Shown here one piece after another: positions 8,586 to 17,268 of a DNA stretch of 64,000 nucleotides. The notes beneath the pieces are model-generated. The model was not told the origin of the DNA, did not search any database, and worked only from the letters and a program-made list of their open reading frames with translations. This DNA is from Cutibacterium modestum (GTDB lineage Bacteria; Actinomycetota; Actinomycetes; Propionibacteriales; Propionibacteriaceae), in the NCBI RefSeq assembly GCF_008326345.1, contig NZ_BJEN01000001.1, forward strand, positions 124,001-188,000, written 5' to 3'. The translations under genes and the position numbers were made by a program. How positions within the stretch are numbered: position 1 is the stretch's first letter; each line of letters starts with the position of its first letter.

Positions 8586-9776
8586 ATGAAGGCGCTCCTG
8601 CTCGAAAATATCCATGACGAGGCGGTTCGGACACTGAAAAAGGCCGGATACGAGGTCGAGCGAGTAAGTGAGGCCCTTGATGAGGACGACCTCATCAGCG
8701 CCCTTGACGGAGTTGACCTGTTGGGCATCAGATCACGCACCCGCATTACTCGTCGGGTCGTTGAGGCCTGTGGAGGCAAGCTCAGTGCGGTTGGTGCCTT
8801 TTGTATTGGCACTAACCAGATGGATCTTGATGCGTTAGCCGAGGCCGGTGTTCCCTCCTTTAACGCGCCTTACTCCAATACCCGTTCCGTCGTTGAGCTT
8901 GTGATGGCAGAGATCATCGCTTTGGCCCGTCATCTAGGCGATCGAAATACTCAAATGCATAATGGCGTGTGGCGTAAATCCGCCATCGGGTCACACGAAA
9001 TCCGTGGACGTCGACTGGGTATCATCGGGTACGGCAATATCGGCCAGCAACTGTCGGTCGTGGCGGAGGCCATGGGCATGCAGGTGTTTTTCTACGACAT
9101 TGCCGATGTTTTGCCTATGGGTAACGCTCATAAGTGTGACTCCATGGAAGAGCTGCTTGGGAGCGTCGAGACGGTGTCCCTTCACGTCGATGGACGCCCT
9201 AGTAACATCAACCTTATTGGCGATCGCGAATTCGCTATGATGCGGCCGCGATCCCTCTTTTTGAACTTGTCGCGAGGCAAGGTCGTCGACATCAATGCCC
9301 TCGTTGACAATCTGCGGACTGGGCATATCGCTGGTGCAGGAGTAGATGTCTACCCCGAAGAGCCAACCTCCGGTAAAGAGCCGTTTATTTCTCCGTTACG
9401 TGAGATGGACAATGTTATTTTGACTCCGCATATTGGGGGTTCCACTCAAGAGGCCCAGGTTGATATCGGTCGCTATGTCGCCGGGAAGCTCATCGACTAT
9501 GTAGAGAACGGCGCGACTGGAATGAGTGTCAATTTTCCTGAGATCACTCCGTCGCCTCGCACGGGTGCTCGTATCGGCCATCTGCATCGCAATGTCCCGG
9601 GTGTTATGGCCACCCTGAACCGACTCGTTGCTGATCAAGGGGGAAACGTCACTTACCAGGCCCTGGCGACGAAGGGGGAGTTCGGTTACTGCGTTCTCGA
9701 CATTGCGGAGACTGACGGCGGGCTGCTCGCCAACGTCACCGATCTTGACGGGACGATTCGGGCTCGCATCCTCTAA
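8586..9776 (+). CDS. serA: D-3-phosphoglycerate dehydrogenase
   Basis: A 396-residue enzyme for the first step of serine synthesis, oxidising 3-phosphoglycerate with NAD. The NAD-binding motif GIIGYGNIGQQLSVVAEAMG is near residue 145. Catalytic elements include NLSRGKVVD near 230 and LTPHIGGSTQEAQ near 280 with the active-site histidine. An ACT-type regulatory domain fills the last 80 residues (GVMATLNRLVADQGGNVTYQ), so feedback control by serine is plausible. The length matches the E. coli type rather than the roughly 530-residue mycobacterial form with an extra domain. ATG 8586 aligns with family starts. A partial dead copy lies at 3931-4295. Confidence 0.93.
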   Translation: MKALLLENIHDEAVRTLKKAGYEVERVSEALDEDDLISALDGVDLLGIRSRTRITRRVVEACGGKLSAVGAFCIGTNQMDLDALAEAGVPSFNAPYSNTRSVVELVMAEIIALARHLGDRNTQMHNGVWRKSAIGSHEIRGRRLGIIGYGNIGQQLSVVAEAMGMQVFFYDIADVLPMGNAHKCDSMEELLGSVETVSLHVDGRPSNINLIGDREFAMMRPRSLFLNLSRGKVVDINALVDNLRTGHIAGAGVDVYPEEPTSGKEPFISPLREMDNVILTPHIGGSTQEAQVDIGRYVAGKLIDYVENGATGMSVNFPEITPSPRTGARIGHLHRNVPGVMATLNRLVADQGGNVTYQALATKGEFGYCVLDIAETDGGLLANVTDLDGTIRARIL

Positions 9777-9808
9777 TTGCGGGGTGGGGGTGTGACTATG
9801 ACGCGCGT

Positions 9809-10597
9809 TCACTCCTGAGGTTGGATCATGGCCAGGGCCTGGTCATGGAGGAAACCATTCGATGCCAGTGCGTTACCCGACCACGGGCCATCCTTGCCAT
9901 CGAGACCGGTGAACTTACCGCCAGCCTCAGTGACGATGACGTCGAGGGCGGCCATGTCGTGCAAGCCAAGTTCCGGCTCGCACGCCAGATCGACGACACC
10001 TTCGGCCACCATCATGTAAGACCAGAAATCGCCGAAGGCCCGGGAACGCCACACTGACCGCATGAGTTCACCGAACCCGCGCCCTCTTCTGTTTTCCACC
10101 CAACCGTGCAAAGACGAATAGGATAAGAATGCGTCGTTAAGGCTACGTACATTTGAGACGTGGATCGGTGTCGCTGAGGCCAGGGACTTGCCTGACCATG
10201 CCCCTAAGCCACGGGCAGCCCACCAGCGTCGCTTGAGGGCAGGAGCAGAGACCACAGATGTGACAATCTGATCCTCGACGCTGAGGGCGATGAGGGTGGC
10301 CCACACCGGAACTCCCCGCAGGAAATTCGCGGTGCCGTCAATCGGATCAATGATCCACCGCCGGGGCCCATCTCCGGTATCGGCCCGCTCCTCCCCGTGG
10401 ACGGCGTCTCGGGAGCGTATCCGAGACAGGGTTCGGCGCACCGAGTCTTCGACGGCAAGGTCGGCGTCGGTGACCTCGGAATTGTCAGGCTTAGTCGAGA
10501 TCGTCAGACTTCGGGCACCGAAACGCGACATCGTCAGCGAGTCAGCGTCATCAGCGAGGATATGTGCTAGTCGGAGGTCATCAGTGTGGTCGGCCAT
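9809..10597 (-). CDS. hisN: Histidinol-phosphatase, inositol monophosphatase family
   Basis: A 262-residue protein of the magnesium-dependent inositol monophosphatase fold. The metal-binding motif WIIDPIDGTANFLRGVP is near residue 85, preceded by the GEE element (HGEERAD), and the second motif AALDVIVTEAGGKF is near 220. The segment SVEDQIVTSVVSAPALKRRWWAARGLGAW is typical of the actinobacterial HisN group, which dephosphorylates L-histidinol phosphate. ATG 10597 is chosen because AAGG lies 7 bases upstream; a GTG two codons earlier is possible. In many actinobacteria hisN lies next to rsgA and aroA, as here. A generic inositol-phosphate phosphatase cannot be excluded. Confidence 0.82.
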   Translation of the reverse strand: MADHTDDLRLAHILADDADSLTMSRFGARSLTISTKPDNSEVTDADLAVEDSVRRTLSRIRSRDAVHGEERADTGDGPRRWIIDPIDGTANFLRGVPVWATLIALSVEDQIVTSVVSAPALKRRWWAARGLGAWSGKSLASATPIHVSNVRSLNDAFLSYSSLHGWVENRRGRGFGELMRSVWRSRAFGDFWSYMMVAEGVVDLACEPELGLHDMAALDVIVTEAGGKFTGLDGKDGPWSGNALASNGFLHDQALAMIQPQE

Positions 10598-10689
10598 ATC
10601 CACACCTTACTGGGACCAAGTCGAGGAGATGAGAAACGCCAGTATCCTTATTACTGACGCTATACCGATGAGGTACTTTCGCTCCGTCG

Positions 10690-11200
10690 ATGGATAGGAT
10701 CCTAACGAGTGCACGGCTGAAGCAAAGATATCGGACTCATCCGGCTGTGGATCACCCGCTCTATCTTTTTGGCAAATCTTATGGAACGGTCCGAGCCGTA
10801 AGCGTCGCTCGGTGGTCGCAGGGCACCTTGTCTATGTACCTCAACGGCATCATCCTAGTGATGTTGGTTCTTGACTTTGACACTCAGGGTTTCGAGGACC
10901 TCGCCTGGGGTCGCGCATGCATCGGTTTGCTGCCCACGTACGTGGCGATTGCTCACTATCACGGTCACAGTTTCGATTGCAGCCTCGAGGATGTCCTTGC
11001 CGAGGCCGAGAGGTTTGCAGACGGCCCCTATCGCAAGGCGGTTAGCTTTCAGGACACCGCTTCGGCCCGGCAAAAGAGGCCCAGATGGTCCCGCTCTCTC
11101 GCGATTCGTCAATTCCAGCAGGCGCGCTGATCTTCGCATCGAGCACATGAGATTCTGCGCAGAACTGCTGCGAAGCAGGGGAAGGCCGACGGACGCTATA
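10690..11200 (+). pseudogene. Remnant of an S10-family serine carboxypeptidase
   Basis: The first open piece contains LYLFGKSYGTVRAVSVA, clearly the nucleophile region of S10 peptidases (normally GESYG, with the serine kept), then YLNGIILVMLVLDFDT, LPTYVAIAHYHG and AERFADGPYRKA, all in family order. After about 11060 the frame is lost; the next family block, RADLRIEHMRFCAELLR, appears in another frame near 11125-11175. The N-terminal third and the end carrying the catalytic aspartate and histidine are missing. It is therefore a non-functional leftover of a protein that is normally around 500 residues. Confidence 0.8.
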
Positions 11201-11341
11201 CGGGTGCTGTGCCCAAGCGAACCGACGAGACTGCCGATACAGTATCGCTACCTTTATCCGTCAGCATCCCACGGTGCTCCGCGCCTTGAGAGCCAGGACG
11301 AGCATGGCAACAAGGACTGAGCGGTGCGACTCGCCCTCCGA

Positions 11342-12343
11342 TCAGCGGGGGGCGGTGGCGCCCAACAGTCGGCGAAGCGAGTCCACCCGTGATTGCTGCA
11401 CTCGCCCCTCGGAGACGGCCTCGTCAAGTGCACACCCCGGGCTGTTATCGGTGTGGTGGCATCCTCGGGGGCAATCGGCGGAAGCGGCATCAAGTTCTTC
11501 GAATCCGGCCAGAATGTCCTCGGCGTCGACATGGGATAAACCGAAGGATCGCACCCCGGGGGTATCGATGATCCAACCGCCCTCAGGCAACGGGATCGCT
11601 TCCGCGCTGGTAGAAGTATGGCGTCCTCGCCCGGTGACGTCATTGACATGGCCAGTGACCCGGTTGACGCCAGGGACCAGAGCATTAATGAGAGTTGACT
11701 TACCGACACCCGAGTGACCGACGAGAACGCTCACTTTTCCCCCAAGCAACTGATGTAGTCCGGTGAGGTCTGTTCCCGGCTGGCTTGTAACGACGGGTAT
11801 TCCCAGCTTCAAATATATCGCGGCGAAGTTGTCACCGGATGCGAGGTCAGCCTTCGTGAGGCAAAGGATTGGGGAGACTCCCGCTGCATGGGCCGCCACG
11901 AGAATCCGATCGATCATGCCTGGACGAGGCGGGGGAGCAGCAAGAGCCGTGACGATGACCACCTGGTCGGCATTGGCGACGATAGGGCGTTCATGGGGGT
12001 CGGTGTCGTCAGCGGTACGCCTGAGTACAGTGGCACGCTCTTCGGTATGCACGATCCTGGCTAAGGACCCTTCAACCCCTGACACATCGCCGTCAAGCCG
12101 TACTTTATCGCCGACAATGACTGATTTGCGACCGAGCCGGCGAGCCTTGGCGGCAATCACTTCCACACCGTCGTCGAGACGACAGCGGTAGCGGCCACGA
12201 TCGATGGTGATAACGGTCCCGATCGGCAACGACGAGTGGTCAGGTCGCTGCTTGGTTCGCGGCTTTGTGCGGCGCCTGGGACGGTCATAGGAGGACCAGT
12301 CGCGCGTATCAATCCCAGAGGAGGCTAAGCGTCGAGGAGACAC
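11342..12343 (-). CDS. rsgA: Ribosome small-subunit-dependent GTPase
   Basis: A 333-residue circularly permuted GTPase that assists late 30S ribosome maturation. An OB-fold comes first (LPIGTVITIDRGRY onward). Then come the GTPase motifs in permuted order: the G4 element CLTKADL, P-loop GHSGVGKSTLIN and G3 DTPGVRSFGL. A zinc site (CPRGCHHTDNSPGC) follows near the C-terminus. The frame stays open upstream into aroA, but GTG 12343 is the sensible start: it has AGGAG at 7 bases and lies just after the aroA stop. It is translated right after aroA, so both probably share a transcript. Confidence 0.92.
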   Translation of the reverse strand: MSPRRLASSGIDTRDWSSYDRPRRRTKPRTKQRPDHSSLPIGTVITIDRGRYRCRLDDGVEVIAAKARRLGRKSVIVGDKVRLDGDVSGVEGSLARIVHTEERATVLRRTADDTDPHERPIVANADQVVIVTALAAPPPRPGMIDRILVAAHAAGVSPILCLTKADLASGDNFAAIYLKLGIPVVTSQPGTDLTGLHQLLGGKVSVLVGHSGVGKSTLINALVPGVNRVTGHVNDVTGRGRHTSTSAEAIPLPEGGWIIDTPGVRSFGLSHVDAEDILAGFEELDAASADCPRGCHHTDNSPGCALDEAVSEGRVQQSRVDSLRRLLGATAPR

Positions 12344-12344
12344 G

Positions 12345-13634
12345 TCAATTCTCCTGGACAAGGTCGGCCCACATCTGCGGGAATTGCGGCATAGTCTTGG
12401 ATGTGCAAGCGATATCATCGAGCTCAATTCCGTCGATGACAAGTCCAAGAAGAGCCCCGGCGTGAGCCATCCGGTGATCGGCGTAGCACCTAAACTTTGC
12501 ACCGTGGGGCTTGTCAGCGCCCTGCCCAGTGATGTCTAGGCCGTCGTCGGTTTGCTGGATCTCAACGCCGAGGTTGGCTAGTTCGTGCGCAAGAGCGGCA
12601 AGGCGGTCTGTTTCGTGGCCGCGAATATGCGCCACGCCACGGATACGCGAGCGGCCGAAAGCGACAGAGGCCACCACTGCAACAACTGGTGTAAGCTCGC
12701 TGGCTTCATGAAGGTCGACGTCGATAGGCCGCAACTCCTGCCAGCCTTGGGCGGTGATAGTCATGGAGTCGTCAGTACGGGATATCCTCGCCCCCATCTT
12801 GTCGGCGATTCCCACGAATTGGGCTCCAGGTTGGATGCTGTCCGCAGGCCAAGCCGGCACCGTTACAGACCCGCCGACCACCAAGGCAGCGGCGAGGAAG
12901 ACTGCGGCATTGGTGAGATCTGGTTCAATGGCGTCATCAAAAGCGTGTATCGGTCCGGGGCGTACGACCCAATGGCACGGCTCATCTGAAACCACAGTGA
13001 CGCCTCGGTCCGCCAGCATGGCGCAGGTCATGGCGATGTGAGGGGCCGAGGGAACCGACGCCCCATCATGACGGAGGTCGATTCCCCGCGGGAAACGAGC
13101 CCCGGCTAGCAACAGGGCCGAAATGAATTGGCTCGATGCCGCTGAATCAATCGTGACCTCAGGGCCACCGAGGCGGTCCGGGGCTCTCAGAGAAAATGGC
13201 AGTTGGTCAGAATCAACCTCGACGCCGAGCTGGCGCAACCCATTGAGAACTGGCCCGATAGGGCGTCGGGAAGCTGGCTCGTCGCCCACGAACTGGGTCG
13301 ATCCAGGCACCAAGGCTGCCACGACCGGAAGAAACCTCATGACGGTACCGGCCAATCCACACTCGATCGGACCGGCTGGACGAGCCAGACGTGGCACGAC
13401 CCGAACGGAGGATGGGCCGACAGACTGGATGTCCGCGCCGAGGCGCTGTAGACCGGCCGACATAAGAAGGGAATCTCGGGAGGTCAAAACGCCGTCAAGG
13501 ATGCTGGGCCCGTCACCGAGAGCTGCGAGGACAAGGGCACGGTTCGTCTGGGACTTTGACCCTGGGACCACAACGCGCCCCGCGAGACGGTGGTGGGCTC
13601 GTGGGGCGGTCCACAAGTGCTGGTCAGTCAGCAA
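12345..13634 (-). CDS. aroA: 3-phosphoshikimate 1-carboxyvinyltransferase (EPSP synthase)
   Basis: A 429-residue enzyme transferring enolpyruvate from PEP to shikimate 3-phosphate in the aromatic amino acid pathway. The substrate motif GSKSQTNRALVLAAL is at residues 24-38, LAGTVMRFLPVVAAL near 95, and RGHETDRLAALAHEL plus DHRMAHAGALLG near the C-terminus, all standard for the family. The start is uncertain. TTG 13634 overlaps the end of the doxX-like gene by 11 bases; a TTG a few codons downstream is also possible. No ATG lies near. The order hisN-rsgA-aroA next to sigH is familiar from other actinobacteria. Confidence 0.93.
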   Translation of the reverse strand: MLTDQHLWTAPRAHHRLAGRVVVPGSKSQTNRALVLAALGDGPSILDGVLTSRDSLLMSAGLQRLGADIQSVGPSSVRVVPRLARPAGPIECGLAGTVMRFLPVVAALVPGSTQFVGDEPASRRPIGPVLNGLRQLGVEVDSDQLPFSLRAPDRLGGPEVTIDSAASSQFISALLLAGARFPRGIDLRHDGASVPSAPHIAMTCAMLADRGVTVVSDEPCHWVVRPGPIHAFDDAIEPDLTNAAVFLAAALVVGGSVTVPAWPADSIQPGAQFVGIADKMGARISRTDDSMTITAQGWQELRPIDVDLHEASELTPVVAVVASVAFGRSRIRGVAHIRGHETDRLAALAHELANLGVEIQQTDDGLDITGQGADKPHGAKFRCYADHRMAHAGALLGLVIDGIELDDIACTSKTMPQFPQMWADLVQEN

Positions 13635-14256
13635 TCTTCTTCTGAGCCTTCTTGGCCTTTTTCTGGGCCTTCTTTTGAGATCTAGCGGCTTCCTTCTGTG
13701 CCTTCTTCAGCTTCTTACGAGCTGACCTCGATAGGTCATTGACCGACGCGGTGATGGCCTTGCGCTGGTCGCCTGCAGCTGAGGAAACGCGGCGCTGAGC
13801 GTCGGCGGCACGCCAGGCCAGGCTTGGGCGACCGGCGGTGTCGACGGAGGCCATCATCGCCCCACCAAGCAAAGCGACGTTGCGCAGCAAGACAGAGCGA
13901 GCTGCGGTGCGCTCATCCTTAGGCAAGGACTTATCAGGAATGGAGGCGAGCACATGCGGGACCATCGTCGCAGCAACGACGCCGGCACCTGCGCGACGTG
14001 CAAGGCCGGTTGCCATTCCGAGGCCACCGAAGACCTGGGCCGCACCGGTGGCGCGGACCAATGTCTTGGTGTCCTCAGGAATGTAGGCACCGACAGATGC
14101 CGGTAGTGCGCGCTGTACCAGAGGGAGGAGACGGTCAGCGACCGGCTCGGCATCCTCCACGAAAGAATCGGGCTTCATCGCGGAGTTCGTCCCCTTAACG
14201 ATGAAGTAACTGGCGAACATGGTCCGGCCCAAGCCTCGGATGATACTCATGGTCAT
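13624..14256 (-). CDS. DoxX-family membrane protein with lysine-rich tail
   Basis: A 210-residue protein. The first 130 residues hold four likely membrane helices and the DoxX-type segments ASYFIVKGTNSAMKPD and RATGAAQVFGGLGMATGLARRAG. The last 60 residues are hydrophilic and very rich in lysine, alanine and glutamine (KKAQKKAKKAQKKIAD), probably a cytoplasmic basic coiled tail. DoxX proteins in mycobacteria sit with redox and detoxification partners in the membrane; a role in redox stress is possible given the nearby sigH but is inference. It overlaps the start of aroA, suggesting cotranscription. Confidence 0.75.
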   Translation of the reverse strand: MTMSIIRGLGRTMFASYFIVKGTNSAMKPDSFVEDAEPVADRLLPLVQRALPASVGAYIPEDTKTLVRATGAAQVFGGLGMATGLARRAGAGVVAATMVPHVLASIPDKSLPKDERTAARSVLLRNVALLGGAMMASVDTAGRPSLAWRAADAQRRVSSAAGDQRKAITASVNDLSRSARKKLKKAQKEAARSQKKAQKKAKKAQKKIAD

Positions 14257-14325
14257 ATGTCTACCGCGCCAAAGGCTTCTACGGTAGCTAACTGGGCATA
14301 ATTTTCGCTAGATGATGACTGGTTG

Positions 14326-14353
14326 GGGAATACAGTAGCCTGACACATGTGTT
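14326..14353 (+). promoter_or_regulatory. Candidate SigH/SigR-type promoter before sigH
   Basis: GGGAATA (14326-14332) and TGTT (14350-14353) are separated by 17 bases. This resembles the GGAAT/GTT promoters recognised by actinobacterial SigR/SigH, so sigH may drive its own expression. Transcription would start near 14360, just before an in-frame ATG at 14362 that could give a longer, nearly leaderless form of the protein. Confidence 0.5.
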
Positions 14354-14445
14354 GACGCACCATGACCGCTGCCGTTGCCACCCCCTGTACGTTGCGGAGG
14401 CCTCCCGCATCCCGGGGCCAGCGCTGTGCGCTAAACTGGACTACG

Positions 14446-15156
14446 ATGAGCGCGCGTAAATCCGAAGCCAAGGAGGATCTTCACGCGGACGCGTCGAGCA
14501 CTGTGGACGTCACCCAAGAGACCGAGGCTCAGAGGGCGGAACGGTTCGAGCGCGACGCCCTCGAATACCTCGACCAGCTTTACGGCGCCGCGCTGCGCAT
14601 GACCCGTAACCCCGCCGACGCTGAGGATGTTGTCCAAGAGGCCTATACCAAGGCTTTCTCCTCGTTCCGCCAGTTCCGGCCTGGGACGAACCTCAAGGCT
14701 TGGCTGTATCGCATTCTGACGAACACCTACATCAACTCGTATCGCAAGGCCCAGCGTCGTCCCCAGACCTCAGATGACCAGGATGTTGAGGACTGGCAGA
14801 TCGCTAAGGCTGCTTCCCATGACAGCAATGGTTTGCGGTCTGCGGAGTTAGAAGCGCTGGGTGCGCTGCCTGACCAGCAGATTTTGGACGCTCTAGACGG
14901 ATTGTCGGATGAGTTCCGCCAGGTGGTGTTGTTGGCTGATGTCGAGGGGTTTGCATACAAGGAAATCGCCGACATCATGGGCACCCCGATTGGCACCGTA
15001 ATGAGTCGGCTGAACCGTGCTCGCAAACAGCTGCGCAAGCAGCTAGTCGACGTCGCAGGTGCCCGAGGAATCGGTCCCCGCGCCGGACAAGTAGACGAAG
15101 AGGAACTTGGTCGTCCCGCGATGACCCGTAGCGCAGTAAAGGAGGGATCACGATGA
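14446..15156 (+). CDS. sigH: ECF RNA polymerase sigma factor, SigH/SigR type
   Basis: A 236-residue group 4 sigma factor. Region 2 runs from about residue 45 to 110 ([20 protein letters not shown], then [19 protein letters not shown]). Region 4 is near 165-210 ([21 protein letters not shown], then [19 protein letters not shown]). The protein should switch on thiol-oxidative stress genes when released by its partner. ATG 14446 is used, but the frame is open to ATG 14362, which would add 28 residues; related SigR proteins are known to have an unstable longer form. The stop overlaps the start of the anti-sigma gene by 4 bases. Confidence 0.92.
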   Translation: MSARKSEAKEDLHADASSTVDVTQETEAQRAERFERDALEYLDQLYGAALRMTRNPADAEDVVQEAYTKAFSSFRQFRPGTNLKAWLYRILTNTYINSYRKAQRRPQTSDDQDVEDWQIAKAASHDSNGLRSAELEALGALPDQQILDALDGLSDEFRQVVLLADVEGFAYKEIADIMGTPIGTVMSRLNRARKQLRKQLVDVAGARGIGPRAGQVDEEELGRPAMTRSAVKEGSR

Positions 15157-15413
15157 CGCAGTCCGCTGGCAATGAGGAATCCTGCTATTGGGTCATCGAC
15201 CACCTCCAGGAGTTTCTCCACGGAGAAATGGCTGAGCACGACGCTGACGCTTTCCGGCGCCACATCGCAGTGTGCGAAAGTTGCATGGATGAAGCCGACA
15301 TGGAAGCTGCTGTATCTCGGGCTCTCAAGCGGTGCAACTACACCGTGGCAGCTCCTATGCAGCTGAGGAGTCGTCTGGTTCAGATGCACGTCTCGTACCG
15401 CTGGCAAGAGTGA
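15153..15413 (+). CDS. rshA: Zinc-binding redox anti-sigma factor, RsrA/RshA type
   Basis: An 86-residue protein of the ZAS family. The zinc site H37-x3-C41-x2-C44 (HIAVCESC) and an additional Cys11 fall at the same positions as the essential ligands of Streptomyces RsrA. In that family a disulfide forms under oxidation, zinc is lost and the sigma factor is freed. It is translationally coupled to sigH through an ATGA overlap, giving a matched supply of both partners. A strong hairpin at 15447-15476 follows the gene. Confidence 0.92.
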   Translation: MTQSAGNEESCYWVIDHLQEFLHGEMAEHDADAFRRHIAVCESCMDEADMEAAVSRALKRCNYTVAAPMQLRSRLVQMHVSYRWQE

Positions 15414-15446
15414 GATCGGCGCGTGCCCACTGATCACACGACGAAA

Positions 15447-15476
15447 AAGGCCCCGCCCATATTAGGGCGGGGCCTT
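15447..15476 (-). terminator. Intrinsic terminator between rshA and the bL37 gene
   Basis: A perfect 12-base stem AAGGCCCCGCCC with a 6-base loop. Read on the minus strand the stem is followed by TTTTT, making it a good terminator for the bL37 gene. On the plus strand it ends the sigH-rshA transcript with a weaker T tract. It probably works in both directions. Confidence 0.85.
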
Positions 15477-15489
15477 GTCACCCCAAAAC

Positions 15490-15564
15490 TCAAGCATTGG
15501 GGCGCTTGCCGTGGTTGGCGCCCTTCTTGCGACGCGCACGACGCTTACGACCAGTCTTGCCCAT
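15490..15564 (-). CDS. 50S ribosomal protein bL37 (24 residues)
   Basis: A 24-codon gene encoding a very basic peptide, MGKTGRKRRARRKKGANHG followed by KRPNA. The ANHGKRPN ending and the run of arginine and lysine match the small actinobacterial ribosomal protein bL37 first seen in mycobacterial ribosome structures. Start ATG 15564 has AGGAAGGAG 6 bases upstream, and a good terminator follows the stop. It is too short for most gene finders and easily missed. It lies between the sigH-rshA pair and pdtaS. Confidence 0.88.
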   Translation of the reverse strand: MGKTGRKRRARRKKGANHGKRPNA

Positions 15565-15745
15565 GGCGCTCTCCTTCCTGAGGGGTCATAAACCTCCCTA
15601 CTGATGAAGGAGGGCCCGCGCGGATGCGCGGCAACGGCATTTAATTCTGCCGTATCGGGTGGTCTTGACCCAAATCGAAACACTCAGCTTCGCCGATCCA
15701 GGTATGAGTTGGAGGTGGGTCGATTTTTGTTACTAGAGTGACGGC

Positions 15746-17221
15746 ATGCCTGCCCTCAACCGCATTGTCGCCGACCGGACTTGTCTCGATGACGCTGATA
15801 TCACGTGGCTTGAGGACCTCGTAGACGAATGGCAAATGCTGGCGGATACGTCGTTCTCCGATCTCATCTTGTGGGTTCCGGACAGGGACCCGAATGTTTT
15901 CTGGGCCGTCGCTCAGGTGCGTCCAGATACTGGCCCGACTGCTTTGGAGGACGACGTTGTCGGTGAGTCAGTTGCCTATGACGATGAGAGCCTCGTCACC
16001 GAAGCCTTTATGAGCGCCGAGATGTGTGAGACCAGCGATAACAAACTGTCTGCTGGCATCCCGGTTGACATCTGGGCGATCCCGGTTGTTCGTCATGGGG
16101 ATGTTATCGCCGTGGTCGAAAGGCACACCAACCAAATGGGAGTGAGGGCGCCGGGCAGTACCGAGGACAACTACCTCGAAATCGCCGACATTCTCTCGGA
16201 GATGCTCCACCACGGCAGGTTTCCGCGGTTCTCAGATTCTGACCGAGCGCTCGCTCCCAAAGTGACTGACGGCGTGATTCGCGTGGCTGCCACAGGAATG
16301 ATCACCTTTGCCAGCCCGAACGCGCTGTCGGCATTTCGTCGGCTCGGGCTTGCTGGTGATTTGGATGGGGAATACCTCATTCCTACGGTGCGGGAGCTCT
16401 GCCCGAAGGTGCGTGAGGTCGGCCAGTCGCTGACCTTGGATTTGGAGGGGCGCTGGCTCACCGAAACTGATATTGAAAACTCCGAAGCCACTCTGCGAGC
16501 CCGTGTCATTCCGCTGCAGACCTGGCTTGACGATGTGGAGGTTTCGGCTGGCACGCTTATCCTGATTCGGGACCTTACCGAGTTACGAGACAGGGATCGC
16601 CAACTCGTGACCAAAGATGCCACGATCCGGGAAATCCATCACCGGGTGAAGAACAACCTGCAGACAGTTGCGGCACTGCTGCGGCTGCAGTCACGACGTA
16701 TGAGTAACCCAGATGCCAAGGACGCCTTGAAACAGGCCATGGGAAGGGTGTCGGCCATCGCCGTCGTCCACGAGATTCTCTCGCAGAACTTCGAGGAACA
16801 AGTGGCTTTTGACGAGGTTGTTGACCGCATCCTCCACATGCTGGGTGATGTGGCGGCCTCGTCCGGGTCGGTGGTAGCCCGACGGGAGGGCAGCTTCGGT
16901 GATGTCCCTGCTGAGACTGCTACCGCGCTATCGCTGACGATGACTGAATTATGTCAAAACGCCATTGAACACAGCCTGGATTCGTCCTCTGGAAAAGTCA
17001 TCGTGCGTCCGCACCGTACTGCTGACACCCTCGTCGTGGACATTGTCAACGACGGTAAGCCATTGCCAGAAGGGTTCGTGCTCGACAATCACCGCAGCTC
17101 GCTGGGGCTGTCGATCGTGACGACCCTGGTGCAGGACCTTGGAGGCACGTTCACTCTTGAGAACAACCCCGACCACGTCGGAACCTGCGCCAGGCTCGTT
17201 ATCCCGCTTCAGCGAGTGTGA
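15746..17221 (+). CDS. pdtaS: Sensor histidine kinase, PdtaS type
   Basis: A 491-residue soluble histidine kinase without membrane segments. An N-terminal GAF-like domain (about 1-150) and a PAS-like domain (about 165-285) are followed by a HisKA_2 dimerisation helix with the phosphoacceptor motif REIHHRVKNNLQTVAALLRL near residue 297. The HATPase domain carries the N-box TELCQNAIEHSL and a glycine-rich LGLSIVTTLVQDLGGTF. Its mycobacterial relative PdtaS phosphorylates the antiterminator PdtaR, binds nitric oxide and copper, and lies near sigH and whiB1 as here. No pdtaR gene is in this window. ATG 15746 has no strong ribosome site. Confidence 0.88.
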   Translation: MPALNRIVADRTCLDDADITWLEDLVDEWQMLADTSFSDLILWVPDRDPNVFWAVAQVRPDTGPTALEDDVVGESVAYDDESLVTEAFMSAEMCETSDNKLSAGIPVDIWAIPVVRHGDVIAVVERHTNQMGVRAPGSTEDNYLEIADILSEMLHHGRFPRFSDSDRALAPKVTDGVIRVAATGMITFASPNALSAFRRLGLAGDLDGEYLIPTVRELCPKVREVGQSLTLDLEGRWLTETDIENSEATLRARVIPLQTWLDDVEVSAGTLILIRDLTELRDRDRQLVTKDATIREIHHRVKNNLQTVAALLRLQSRRMSNPDAKDALKQAMGRVSAIAVVHEILSQNFEEQVAFDEVVDRILHMLGDVAASSGSVVARREGSFGDVPAETATALSLTMTELCQNAIEHSLDSSSGKVIVRPHRTADTLVVDIVNDGKPLPEGFVLDNHRSSLGLSIVTTLVQDLGGTFTLENNPDHVGTCARLVIPLQRV

Positions 17222-17268
17222 TTACCGACCAGATGGCGGCTACAGGGGAGCGCAATGCCGCGGTCGGG

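Noticed and set aside
11254-11709. Plus- and minus-strand open frames inside rsgA
   Set aside because: Shadows of the conserved GTPase gene; no ribosome sites and no family motifs.
14362-14446. Upstream start as the only sigH start
   Set aside because: The extra 28 residues are not typical of the core protein; kept as a possible alternative form only.
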